Part shown: one piece after another, positions 37,095 through 48,345 of the stretch | Layout of the letters: every line of letters starts with the position of its first letter | Position numbering within the stretch: the stretch's first letter is position 1 | NCBI GenBank assembly: GCA_019426215.1 | Contig: CM033396.1 | Span: 26,179,101-26,243,100, forward strand | DNA: 64,000 bases | Source: Buddleja alternifolia | Lineage: Eukaryota; Streptophyta; Magnoliopsida; Lamiales; Scrophulariaceae | Direction: 5' to 3' | Translations under genes and position numbers: made by a program | The notes under the pieces: generated by a model | Database searches by the model: none | Seen by the model: only the letters and a program-made list of their open reading frames with translations | What the model was told of the DNA's origin: nothing

Positions 37095-37350
37095 AAGGTA
37101 GTGCCGGTGATGATGGTGGTTGCCGAAGGTACCGCCGGCAACTGTGGTGGTTGCCGGAGGTGCAGCCGTTGACGGTGGTGGTTGCCGGAGGTGTCGCCGT
37201 TGACGGTGGTGGTTTCCAGAGGTGTCGCTGACAATGGTGGTAGTCGCCTAAGGTGTCGTCGACAATGGTGGTGGTCGTCGGAGGTTTCGCTGACAATGGT
37301 AGTGGTCGCCAGTCGCCGGAGATGGGTGCCGGTCGCCAGAGGTGGGGGTG
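37095..37350 (+). repeat. GC-rich minisatellite
   Basis: About seven imperfect units of roughly 36–42 bases built on GGTGGTGGTTGCCGGAGGTG, TCGCCGTTGAC and later TCGCTGACAATGGTGGT. The tract stands out strongly from AT-rich surroundings in its GC content. Open frames on both strands come from the repeat. It lies just inside the right TIR of the giant element. Confidence 0.75.
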
Positions 37351-37640
37351 GGTGGAGATGGGAGAAAATACAAAATACAAAATAAAAATAGGAAAGGAAA
37401 ATAGAAAAAGTAAAAAGAAATAGAAAAGGAAAATAAAAAATAGAAAAAAGAAAAATAGAAAAGAAAAGGAAATGGCATTTTGTAATTATTTGTGTAAGTT
37501 GGGGTAGTTAAGTCATTTGCCATGGACTAGGGAGTGAATCTAAAGTTTGAATATGAATTAGGGAGTTCAAAGCTTAAAAATAGGAGTGGGGACTGAATTC
37601 AAAATTGAAATATGGATTAGGGATTTTACACTAAAAAACT

Positions 37641-38297
37641 GTTAAATTATATATCACACTCCTTATTTAGTGAAATCACAATTCAGTCCGCTTTATTGGA
37701 TCATCTAACAAACACACCTCTCTTATAATAAAACCTTATATTCAATCCCTTATGAATAATTTCTGTCACTTTTGTTTTTCATTTTATTTCTTTTTATATA
37801 TTTTTCTATAATATAATAATTTCCCTTTTCATAATAACCTTATATATATTTCTTTTTGTTCAACTTAATTTAATTTATTAATTGATTCGATATTTTTTGG
37901 AAACTTAATAATTTAGATTTATCTGCATTGAAATTTTATTGCTCCTAAATTAAACCGAAACTCGGTATTTTTTGCATTCTCTAAAAGATATTAAAATTGA
38001 GATAAATCTGAATTTATTCTTCATTATCAAGATGTTAACTAGTTCTTAACGAAGTCTTTTATTTAATACTCAATTGAAAGTTACAATGACATCCTCAATA
38101 TGCAAAATGACAATTCACCCCCTCAACAAAATAGAAAATATTTCTTGATAATATCAGCAAATTCCTTTAGTTTTCTAACAGGAGGGGGCGATTGTAAGGT
38201 TTTGTTAAAAGAGGGGGGAGTATTTGTTATGTGCTCAAAATAAGTGAATTGAACTGTAATTAACCTAAATAAGAAGGGTACTTAGTGTAATAATTAA
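37641..38297. mobile_element. Inverted-repeat (MITE-like) element
   Basis: The left end (CTCCTTATTTAGTGAAATCA, then CATCTAACAAACACACCTC and AATAAAACCTTA) pairs with the reverse complement of the right end (CTTCTTATTTAGGTTAATTA, then GCACATAACAAATACTCCCC and AACAAAACCTTA). Arms are about 100 bases and the centre is non-coding. The exact ends are uncertain by about ten bases. It abuts the right end of the giant element. Confidence 0.6.
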
Positions 38298-38929
38298 GCA
38301 AAATTTGCTAAATTGATTAAATGAAAGGGATATGGGTGGATAATTAACAATGAGTTACAATTAGGGCTTACCCTAAGTTTAATATCTCAGCTCATTTAAA
38401 CGCGAACTAATTCCAACATTGTCAGTTTTTTTTTTTTTTTTAAGCGATTGGTACGAGATTAGATTTTGTTTGATGATCAACTACAATGGAAGGGTCTTTT
38501 ACTAAGCTTGAAATGCAAATTTTGTGGGGGCGATGAATATGGAGTGCATTTATCCCCATATAGCACAAAGGCGCAACAAGTATGATTTTTTTTTTTTTTG
38601 GAAATTTATTATTCCTTTTAATCCCATGGACAGAGAATATTATAATATTGATTCAACTTGGGAGACTCTCAACACACACTACAAAAGTTCATATTCGTAC
38701 TTTGCTTCCATTGCTTATTTTATAGTTTATTTGGTGCAAGAGAGATATTTCAAAATATAAACGGACTCGATTCGCTGTCCAACTGATTATTTGGAGAGTG
38801 GATAGTCACATAAGATGCTTGAGACTATCTCAAAAAAATTGCTGTAACATTTTGGAAATGAGACTTCAGTTTATTGAACTTTCTTGGGTTGGAAGTGCTA
38901 GTTTAAATTCCAAAGAGAGTTGTTCCGAT
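38298..38929. other. Intergenic stretch, no feature recognised
   Basis: AT-rich sequence with T-runs near 38427 and 38587. Nothing identifiable as a gene; the segment from about 38860 on may already belong to the LINE relic that follows. Confidence 0.4.
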
Positions 38930-39480
38930 TCTATGGATGAAGCCGGAACAAAATTGGTACAAGCTTTATACTGATGGAGCTAGTAGAGAAAATCCAGAAT
39001 TGGGTCAAGTGGTGTATTACGTGATCAGAACGGTAAGGTGGAATTTGCATTTGATTCAGTCATAGGACAACAGACGAACCTTTAAGCTAAATTGGATGGG
39101 GTCATACGTGCACCAAAATTATGCGTGGAAAGAAACATACAAAAGGTGTAGGTTGAGGTTGATGCTAAAATTGTATCAGTCGTCCTTCTTCAAGGAGGAG
39201 GACCCGAGGCTGATGTTAAAATTATATTGGTTCTTCAAGGACAAGGGCTGAGGTAAGGTTATTGGAGTGTTCAACACTTTTTGTCTAGATTTGTTGAGTT
39301 GATGAAAAAAATGGATATAAGGTTTAATCATGTATTTTGAGAGGGAACCAACCGGCGGATAAATTGGCGAACATTGCTTGCGATTGAAATTTAAGTGTTG
39401 TGCTTCTACTAAATCAATTACCTCTAGAATTTTATGGATTGCTTGAAATGGATAGATCACAAATTTCCATCGTTTTGTAA
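38930..39480 (+). pseudogene. LINE-type RNase H domain pseudogene
   Basis: From 38955 one frame reads WYKLYTDGASRENPEL. After a one-base shift it continues GVLRDQNGKVEFAFDSVIGQ and, past a stop, LDGVIRAPKLCVERNIQKV and VEVDAKIVS. Farther on (about 39345) it reads NQPADKLANIACD and then LLNQLPLEFYGLLEMDRSQI. The order (TDGAS, a Glu region, the VEVDA region, and the late Asp in ADKLAN) is that of the RNase H domain at the end of plant non-LTR retrotransposons. At least three stops and two frameshifts break it. No reverse transcriptase lies upstream, so it is a 5'-truncated relic. Confidence 0.75.
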
Positions 39481-42400
39481 CTTTAAGGCTTAGAATGTGA
39501 GGGAGTAGTACTCCTTGTTTACTCTTTTCTTAACAATTCTTGAACTATTTTTTTTTTGGGAGATTAATAAATGGTCGAGGCCTCATAATACCTTCTATTT
39601 GGACACGAAAGCGGTTTAATAATAATTAAAAAAAATGGGAGTTGAGCCTAATTAAATATGAAATGAATTAAATTCGAGTATTTAAATTGAGTTTGATAAA
39701 TTTGTGAGTTGAACCTGAATTTTATAAGGCTTAATCCAAATTAGCCGGACTCGATTAATGTATGTACAAGGTATAAAAGTATCCAACTTGTTTTTTACAA
39801 ATTAGCAATGAATAAATAAATAAGTTTTACACAAAGAAGCAAAACACTAGTTGTTCACTTGTCGTCTAGACATTCAAATTATGTGCATTAAAATGGATTG
39901 AAATAAGTGTTTCAAGACGAAACAAATTATCAAATACAAGTAACAAAAAACACGAGCCGTGGACTTTGAACTTCTCTTGTGCAAATTGAGTTTTATTATT
40001 TCTTTGGAGAGAAAAAAAATGCTCTTCTGGACCTATATATTATTGAGACTTTGTTTGTTTTCTTTACCAACATATAAATTAGATTTTCAAGACCTCAAAA
40101 TATTCTATGAATACATTTTTGGAAGTAATTTTTTTCCAGAATTATGTTAAAACTATTTGTGTTATGCTTAAACACCATTCCAAATTTTTCGTTAATAATT
40201 TCATTAGATTTAACCTCATAAATTTTGAAAGCATTTTTTTTTTCTTTTGAGAAGAAGATTGGAATTAACTACTCAACAACATTGTTCGGTACAACGCCTT
40301 TAGAAATTAAACGAAAGAAAACGCAGTTGACGTCAGCTTGAAGAGAAGAGCTAAGAACAGGAGGTTCGGAAAAGAAAGACACATAACTAGAGTCACTTCT
40401 AACACCATATTTTGCTAACCAATATCTGCAGTTCCATTTACTCCACAAAAGCACACAACAAAGGAGTGGTCTTTACAAATTTTTACTTGGATCGGAATTA
40501 TATATTTTTATTAGTGTAAATTTCTATATTTTGAATATATAACGTGCCCGACCAAGATAATATTTATGTATACATTGTTTTAATCACGTCAGATGACCCA
40601 CGTGCAAAATATATGATGAAGTATATATAGTTAGTTTTGTAAATAACATAAAATTTATTTCAAAAAATATAAAAATAAGTAAATTTGGTAGTAAAGTATT
40701 GACTAGATCGATCTCATGAAAACATCCTTAAGATAAACTGATAAAGCACATCCTGAATCAAATTTTACACTCAATATTAAACATAACATTTAATAAAATA
40801 TAAAATAAATATATTATTTTTAATATTATTGAGAAATTTTGGATTTTAGTCAAACTTTTGGGAATTTTTGGGGTTTGGGTCAATATTTTAAGAAATAAGC
40901 TAATATATTTATTTTAATTTTCAGAAAGTTTATGCTTCCGTAAAAATCTTGAGAAAATTTTATTTTGTCAAAATTTGGATAAATAATTTGAAAAATTGAA
41001 TTGAAAATCGAATTTTTCTTCCAAACCCCAAAAATTCAAATACCCAATAAAAATCATGTTATGGCCAATATGGTCTGTGACTGTGGGTGGCAATATTTTC
41101 AATTTTCAAACCGTCAATTTTTTTCTAAACCGCAATTATGGTTGCCGTTCTTGCAAATCCGTTAGACTAGAATAACACGTGCAGCTTGTACAAAAGGATG
41201 TTCATTTCCTTTTGTTTTTGTTTTGGGAGAGAATTTTATCTCTCTTTCAAACAGTTCTCATTTCACTCAAATACTAAGAAGTTTTTTGGTTGGGATGGGG
41301 GGGGGGGGGGGGGGGGGGAGTTGGCTTAGGGAGTTGATATTGGAACTCCACAAATTACTAATGTAAAATATATATTTCTATTCATACATAAAATATACAA
41401 TTGAACATTAAAACACCTTAAAGAAAAATATTTTTTATAACTTTATGTGTTTCAAATATGAAATACTCATGTACTTTTTTTATTTATTTATATGCATGTT
41501 ATACAATATTAACTAGTTTTGCACTTGTTATTTTTTTTTATTTAAGGGAGTGGAGACAATGATGACTTGAGCATTTTTGTTATGCGTAATTATTATTAAT
41601 GTATTTTATTGAAGAAACAAGGATTTGAAGTTGATTAATTACTGAATGTTAATATGCACACAAAGTGAAGATAATTTAAGTTGAATTCAATTTTTTGTTG
41701 GTTTGTAAACTAATATTCTATTTTACATTTAACATACTATATATTGTGTTGTGCAGATGATGCTCTTCATTTTAATTGACTAACTTTGATGTGAAGTAGG
41801 GAAAATTACTAAAATCCCCCTAAACTAAATTTGTATATCCTAGAAAATCTCTGAAAATATTTTTTAATCTCAAAAATTATTCTACAAACTTTCTTAATTC
41901 AAAAAACCCAAAAGTTAAGATTAACAACTTCTTGAACTAAATTATTGTTCATTTCTTAAGTTAAAAATTGATAGATTCTGATTTTGTAATTGAAATCTTT
42001 TTGTTTTAGATTTTTTCAAATTAATAAATTAGAAAATACAAATTTTATGCTTTAATAATAAATATTTTTATATATTTTTTTCTTTAGTATGGTAATTATC
42101 TAAAGTACCTTTTTGAATTTTTGAGAATATTAAAAATATTGTCAACTTGAAAATAAAACCATCTTTAATATCAATTATCCATATAAAAGGTTCAAGTAAA
42201 TAAATTTCTATATAAAGCTATAATCGATTAATTCTTAATCTAGAAGGCTAAAGATAATTAAGTCCACAAATTTATTAACCCTAAATATTGAATTTTTTTA
42301 AATAAAAAGTTAGTGGTACGTGTTTTTAGATTGAAAAAAAATTATAATAGAGCATTTACAACTTTGGATATAAAAGTTTTTTTTAAGGTTTTTTTAAAGT

Positions 42401-42494
42401 AATTTCTCCAATAAAGTAGTAAATAGAGCATTTACAACTTGATAATATTTTGCTTTGATTTAACTTTTGAGAATTATAATTAATGTATGAAAAT
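39481..42494. other. AT-rich intergenic stretch with poly-G run
   Basis: About 3 kb of AT-rich sequence without a recognisable gene. It contains a run of about 20 G at roughly 41299–41319. A short minus-strand open frame at 40269–40454 (61 codons) has better codon structure than its surroundings but no recognised domain. TTTTTTAAA-type low-complexity sequence is frequent after 41800. Confidence 0.45.
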
Positions 42495-42652
42495 GCTATA
42501 TACCACTGCTTTTATACCACCAATTTTTCACCGCCCCTTGATTTAGAAAGTATGAATTTATTAAATCCATTAAAATCAATTAAATGCAAGTGATTTCTTA
42601 CCAAAACTAGGGGAAGTAAAAAATCGGTGGCATATAAAAGCTGGTATATATC
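42495..42652. mobile_element. Small foldback MITE (~157 bp)
   Basis: The left end (TATACCACTGCTTTTATACC, ACCAATTTTTCACCGCCCC) pairs with the reverse complement of the right end (TATACCAGCTTTTATATGCC, ACCGATTTTTTACTTCCCC) for about 40 bases. The centre is AT-rich. The target duplication is unclear (AT-rich flanks). Confidence 0.65.
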
Positions 42653-42861
42653 ATTATTCTTAATGTATTTTAAAATTTATGGGCATTTTTGTCATAAACA
42701 AGATTAAAAATTAAAGATGGAGCTTCTATAGTACTTTGTGGAGTGCCAATATCATTCTCCATTGGCTTAATTAAAACCCTTATTTTGTTGTTTGGTTGCA
42801 AAACAACCAACCCCAAATACAACCAGGGCCCGGTGCTTGCAACTTACAAACACGGTAGATA

Positions 42862-45800
42862 CCCTCACCTACGCCTGTCAATCGGGCCTTATGAGCCGAG
42901 CTTAGGGTACCTCAAGGTCAAAATCATCGGGCTTGAATATTATGGGCTCAAACTCAGCTCATAAACCTTTTTATTTGGCCTGACCTAAACTCAGCTCACA
43001 CTTTTTACGAGCTTTGGGCTTATTTCGGGCCAGCTCACTTTGTCCATGCTTTCTCACAAAAAAAGTATCAAATAAAATACATAATAAGAGACGTATTTTG
43101 GGATAATACACTAAACAAGTTTACGGTACTAAATATGTATAATTCCGAAGCTTTATTAAATAAGTCATGATTGCTATGATAATAATTAGAGTCGAAAGTT
43201 GAAAGTTATTTTTTTTTAAAAAAGGATAATTATTGATTGGGGAATAGGAAGATTTCAAATTTATAAAGACACAACAATTCTTAAGTAATTAGGGCGAAGG
43301 GATTTTTAAACTTTACAAATTACTAAAATGGTAAATTAAATGCAAAACCATATTTGTGTCACCTATTTCATCTATTTTTTTTTAAAAATTATCCATATTC
43401 TTCACTTATTAATTTTTTCGTTCATCACAAATTGAAGTTTAATTTTTATTTTTTTTGCCGTACAAAGCTACCTAATAAATTTATCAAAAAGTGCAAGAAA
43501 TATTCTATTGTATGTTTGAAACAAATTTACAACACATAAAAATACTTTAAGATAATTGAAATTTACATTAAATAAAGTTTTAAATTTTATTTACAAGTAA
43601 CATCTTTAGAAGTTGCAATCATGTAATAAGAAATAAGAGATTAAGAAAATATGATAGTATACCAAACAATGCAGTTATGATATTTTAAATTACTTCGGAA
43701 AATGATTTTTGATAAACCATATGATACTTCATATTATGACAAAAAAATAATTAAAACAGTTAGCCCTATGATACATCAAATTATCATAAGTAATTATCTT
43801 TTCATTGATAATATTTCAATTGAAAGAATCACATACATGAATTTTTTCTATGTGATTAGCATTCTAAGGCATTGCAAAATGATAAAAAATATCCCCTAAT
43901 TCAATAAATTACATTTAACATCCTCATGTTTCATGTATTGATGTAAGACTGGATGGAAAGTGTCAAAAAACTTAAGTGCCCTTACAGAATATTTTAAATT
44001 GTTTTTTAAAAAAACACAAAAAACTGAATTACCATATTACCCCCTTTACATCTTTAGATTTACTTCTAATACCAATTTTAAAATAAAAATTTAAAACTTA
44101 AAAGAAAAGCAATTATATATATATATATATAAATTTAAACTTAAAAGAAAAGTAATTATATATATGTGTATATGTATATATGTATATACATATATGTGTG
44201 ACTGTGTGTGTGACTGCGTGTTTGAGATGGTGCGTGCGTGCGTGCGTGTAATTATGTGTGTGTGTGTGCGTGAGGGTGGGGTGGGGGTGGGGGTGGGGAA
44301 GATGGGGAAGACGACTACTTCCCCCCTCCCCCCTCTCTTTTTTTCTTCTTTATTTATATTATAAAGTAATGTATTATTTAAGCAATTTAGTTATAAAATA
44401 AGTTTATTAAAATACAATTATTAAATCTATTTGCAAATTTCATAAATTAAATAAAAATATATATTTTTAAATTATATAAACTATTATATAATCTAAACTA
44501 TTATATATAAATTTAAATAAAAGATTAAAATGATATTTTATATATTATTTCTTTAATATACTTTTAATAATTTCTATTTTATTTTATTTTCTTGAGAATA
44601 TTTTTTTTTATAAATAATTAATTTTATACTTTTTCCTCACAACATTACGTATAACACTTATACTTTAACAAAATATTACAATTTAGACCAAAAGGGTATG
44701 CTTGTCTGAACATTATAAGGTTTCCATGTCCAAAAAAGGACAGGGGCATTTCTGAAAATTCACCAAAAAATTTAACAACGTCGTACAGTAACCCTAACGG
44801 AAGGTGCTACTTGTTAGACGAAATGAAACGTTGGGATGTTAGATGTAATTATTGAACTACATGATTTTTTTGTAATTTCACAATACCTTAGGATGCTGAG
44901 TGTAATTATCCCTTTTTTATTAATGAATTCTTTATGAATAATATCAAAATTTGCATAGCTTTCTATCACATTTATCCTTGAAGATCATTCGTATGATCAT
45001 AGTTGTAATCGCACGCATTGTTGCGTGAAAAATTATCCAGATCAAGGTTATTGGTTAAAAAAAATATTACTAAATCAAGGTTGAGTATATTTAGTTAAAA
45101 TCGTTCAAAAGAGATAGTTAAAGAGATTTAATTACAAGGCTAGAGACGTTGAAGTTGTCAAAAAAAAAAAATATGGTTTGCTGCACGAATACAAAATCAT
45201 TATTTATAAAGAAAAACTTATATAATATTATTGTTTTAAATTTTTTAGATGTGTCATACAGTTTTTTCCAACTTATATTGCATTTATTGTTTAATGTGAT
45301 GGGCCAATTTGTACAAATAAAGATAAATAAACTAATTAGCTATGAAAAAAAATTGGGTGAGCAGATAACTTGTATTTTTCTAGAAAACATATGAAATGGG
45401 TAGGACAAAATAATTTTGCACTGAATTTGTCATTTTAATAATTTATTTCAAACATACAATAGAATATTACTTGCATTTTTTTGATAAATCTATTAGGTAG
45501 CTTTGTAAAAAGGGAAAAAAAAAACAAAAAAAAAAAACTTAAACTTCAATTTCTCATGAGCAAAAGATTAATAAGTGAAGAACATGAATAATTAAATTTT
45601 TTTTTGAAATAGGTGACACAAATATGATTTTGCATTGAATTTGCCAATTTATTAATTTATAAAGTTTAGTAATCCCTTTTCCCTAATTAGTTAAGAATTT
45701 TTGTGTCTTTGTAAATTTGAAATCTTTCTATTCCCTAAACAATAATTTTCCAAAAAAAAAATTAAGAGAAAACTTTACACTTAATACATGCATTTCATCC

Positions 45801-46052
45801 ACTTAGATCCTACATAAGTTAGTTTAAAAATTACTTAGATATAAGGACAAAAAAGTACTAAATTAAAGGTTAAAATTATGACTACGGGTTATTTGGGCTG
45901 AGCCTAATGAAGCTCAAACTCGGCTCATAAATTAATCGGGTTAAGCTCAAACTCGACCCTACTCACATTCAATTAGGCTCGGCTTAAATATAAGCGGACC
46001 GATCAATCGGACTTCGGGTAGGCCCGGCTCAATTGACAGTCCTACCCTCACC
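42862..46052. mobile_element. hAT-like element with long inverted arms and 8-bp target duplication
   Basis: The element is 42870–46044 (3175 bp). The 8-bp repeat CCCTCACC stands at 42862–42869 and 46045–46052. The termini are TACGCCTGTCAAT and (reverse complement of the right end) TAGGACTGTCAAT. The outer arms carry GGGCC, GGCTCAAACTCRGCTCATAA-type sequence on both sides. Farther in, 43190–43560 is inverted relative to 45430–45760. The core (about 43900–44920) is non-coding, with TA, TG and GTGC microsatellites at 44115–44290. The duplication length and TIR fit the hAT superfamily. No transposase is present. Confidence 0.82.
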
Positions 46053-46814
46053 CAACCTAACATCAAATTTTTATTACACTATACACCTTGTCTAACTACC
46101 ACACTTTTAAACATCCTTTCCCTTCCTGTCAATTGTGAAGAAGAAGCTGGCCTTTCAGGAAGAGGTATGGAGCTCTTCGGTAATTATTGTACAATACCCA
46201 TTCAACAAAAAGGCAAGTATGTAAAATAATTTTATACGCATTTCGTTAAAAAAACATGGGTCATTAGGATGGATTTGCCTGTTTATGTTGTTATAAAATA
46301 ATGATTTCTTGTCTAAACAAAATTTAATAGTTCATGATTCGTAGGTACAAGATTGTATCTTATAACCTTTTTTTGGGTAAGTATTGTATCTTATAACAAA
46401 AAGAGATGTTTATGTGTTTTTATCTATTTGTTACAAACTTGTAAAAGACTGGGTTGCTTGATTTATGTTAATTTCATTAAATTTTATATACTATGTTTTT
46501 TAGTTATAGTGAGTTGTGGGCATTTTTCTTTTCTTTTTTGTAGTGGTCAATTTAGCCATTGTTGGTTGCATATGGTAAATGCTAAAAATTAGATGGAAAT
46601 GTTTTTTTGTATATTTTGTGTTGATTTAATTATTTATGTGGTAATTTTAGTGTCGCTTTAGTAAAGTGATTTAGTATTGACAAGGATCATTCATTTACAT
46701 GGTAATGTTAGTATCATTCTATTTTGGTGAGAGCGGTTTTGAGCAATGTTTCGAAAACCAGATCGGTGATTGACCCGGACATCCTACTGGTTCATTGGTT
46801 CACTTGTTCAACCG
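46053..46814. other. Intergenic stretch before the gypsy element
   Basis: T-rich, no gene recognised. The last 80 bases (from about 46740) and the sequence after the gypsy element (53365 on) carry CGGTTCA/ACCGGTT-type words that look like one older repeat split by the insertion. Confidence 0.4.
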
Positions 46815-46819
46815 GTTAG

Positions 46820-48185
46820 TGATAAGAGTTGTTTTTATGTATGTTTTGGGCCCCTTTTGTTAACAATTTAGGTTCATTTATAGCTTCATTTATGTCACTC
46901 GTGCATTTAATGTGTGTGTTGAGTGATTTCAGGCACTAAACGAAGGTGCACGAAGAAAAGAGCAAAAGACGACGTATCAAACGAACTCAAGACAGGATGC
47001 TTCGCAATTTCTCGCGCCTAGGTGCCAGATGAAGAAGAGAAGGAGTCCTTGCACTCAGTATGGCGTCTAGGCGCCACATTACCCGCACCTAGGCACCCAC
47101 ACATCCGCGCCCGAGTGCCACAACCACCACGCCTGGGCGCCAGTCGACTTTCTCTCAAAGATAACTGTTCCACGTAGGCGGCACCTAGGCGCTGATCCAC
47201 CCGCGCCTGAGCCCCGTTGTAACTATTTTTCAAATGTATAAAATCCAAAATTCAGCACAAGCATAGGGGTCGAATTTTGGGTAATTGCATGGGAATTGTT
47301 TAGATTTGGACCAACTCTTCACCAACTTTGAAGGGCAAGATAAGGAGCATAGCTAAGGATTGAAGCTTCAAATTGAGGATCTGTCATCAATCAACCGTTT
47401 AGGGATTTTTAATCTTTTTCATTACATTTTTTGTCCATGATTATGTACATGAATACGTTTCATTCTCTTATATCATCAATTATGGCCTAATTTTGTATGA
47501 CTAGGACCTTGTAAGATCGATTTGTGATTTATTCGCATAATTGATAATCGTTGAATTAATTTATATGTTGCTATGTGTTATGAATTTGTGTTTATGTTTA
47601 CATGTGATTGATCACCATATGTATGATTGATTGCCCAGTTTAGTGTTTTGAGAAAAACTTGAACTAGGGTGCAAGGGATTCATAACATCACCGACCAAAT
47701 AGGAAAATGCCCCTACACATAGGTAGAGATTCCTAGGTGTAGTCGTTCAATTTATGTCGAGGAAGCTCTAGTCCGTCAATGCATGCTAAGTGGTTAGATT
47801 TCTGGGTAGACATACTTAGGAAACCATCATTTAAGTATAGGATATCTATCACGAGACATCGGATAGTTATTATTATAAAGCCTTTTGCCATAGCAACTAG
47901 GTCTAATAATTCAACGAGAGTCTTTGTACAAATACATATCAAATCGAGTCTTGCATGTGCCTTAGTCGTTTTTCATATTTGAGTTTCAATATTTTCCTTA
48001 TCCGCATTCTTGTTCTTCGCACTCTTAATTGAATTTACTTTTTCTTTAATTGTCTATTTCTTTATTGCAAATCTTAAGCTAGAATCCAAGTCTTTGAGGT
48101 TCAACAACCCAGACTTTTTGTCCATCTATTACTATTTTGCGACTAGTATACATGCTATCAAACCGCGTTAGGTTCTAGCGTATCA
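46820..48185 (+). repeat. 5' LTR of the Athila-type element
   Basis: It starts TGATAAGAGTTGTTTTTATG and ends GGTTCTAGCGTATCA. Blocks GTGCATTTAATGTGTGTG, CAGGCACTAAACGAAGGTGC and CGAGAGTCTTTGTAC are shared with the 3' LTR. A GC-rich insert at about 47010–47220, rich in CCTAGGCGCC-like words, is absent from the 3' LTR. Confidence 0.92.
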
Positions 48186-48190
48186 AGTTT

Positions 48191-48210
48191 TTGGCTTCGT
48201 TGCCGGGGAC
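48191..48210 (+). other. Athila-type primer binding site
   Basis: TGGCTTCGTTGCCGGGGA lies six bases after the 5' LTR. It is close to the TGGCGCCGTTGCCGGGGA motif common to Athila-type elements (priming usually ascribed to tRNA-Asp), with two changes. Confidence 0.85.
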
Positions 48211-48345
48211 TTGTTTATTTTAGTTTTTGATTTCTTTTATGCTTTCATAATTCTTAGTTTTTCGTTTATTTCTAGTTTTTATTTTATTTTTCTTGTTAGT
48301 CTAATTTTGTTTCTTGGGTTTACTTGATAGAATTTTTCTTGGTGC

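Larger units (their letters stand above)
26965..37640. mobile_element. Giant non-coding terminal-inverted-repeat element hosting tandem arrays
   Basis: The left end reads GGTCAAAAATCCTTAATCCC, then ATCAGTCCCCACTC, TTCACTCCCTACCC. The right end, reverse-complemented, reads AGTGTAAAATCCCTAATCC, then TTCAGTCCCCACTCC, AACTCCCTAATTC and TTCACTCCCTAGTCC. The match runs imperfectly for about 130–150 bases and continues into pyrimidine-rich tracts on both sides. Inside are two direct 177-bp repeat arrays, TACGTCA/TGACGTA arrays, a telomere-like tract and a minisatellite. An LTR element and a foldback element have inserted later. No transposase is seen. No convincing target duplication was found, so the outer limits and the Mutator-like assignment are tentative. 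Confidence 0.6.

Noticed and set aside
40269..40454. 61-codon minus-strand frame (starts MLLWSKWNCRYWLAKYG)
   Set aside because: It has no recognised domain, no flanking exons and no supporting context; mentioned only in the gap description.
46120..46220. Possible short first exon (MELFGNYCTIPIQQKG)
   Set aside because: No donor site with a following exon could be found before the gypsy element.
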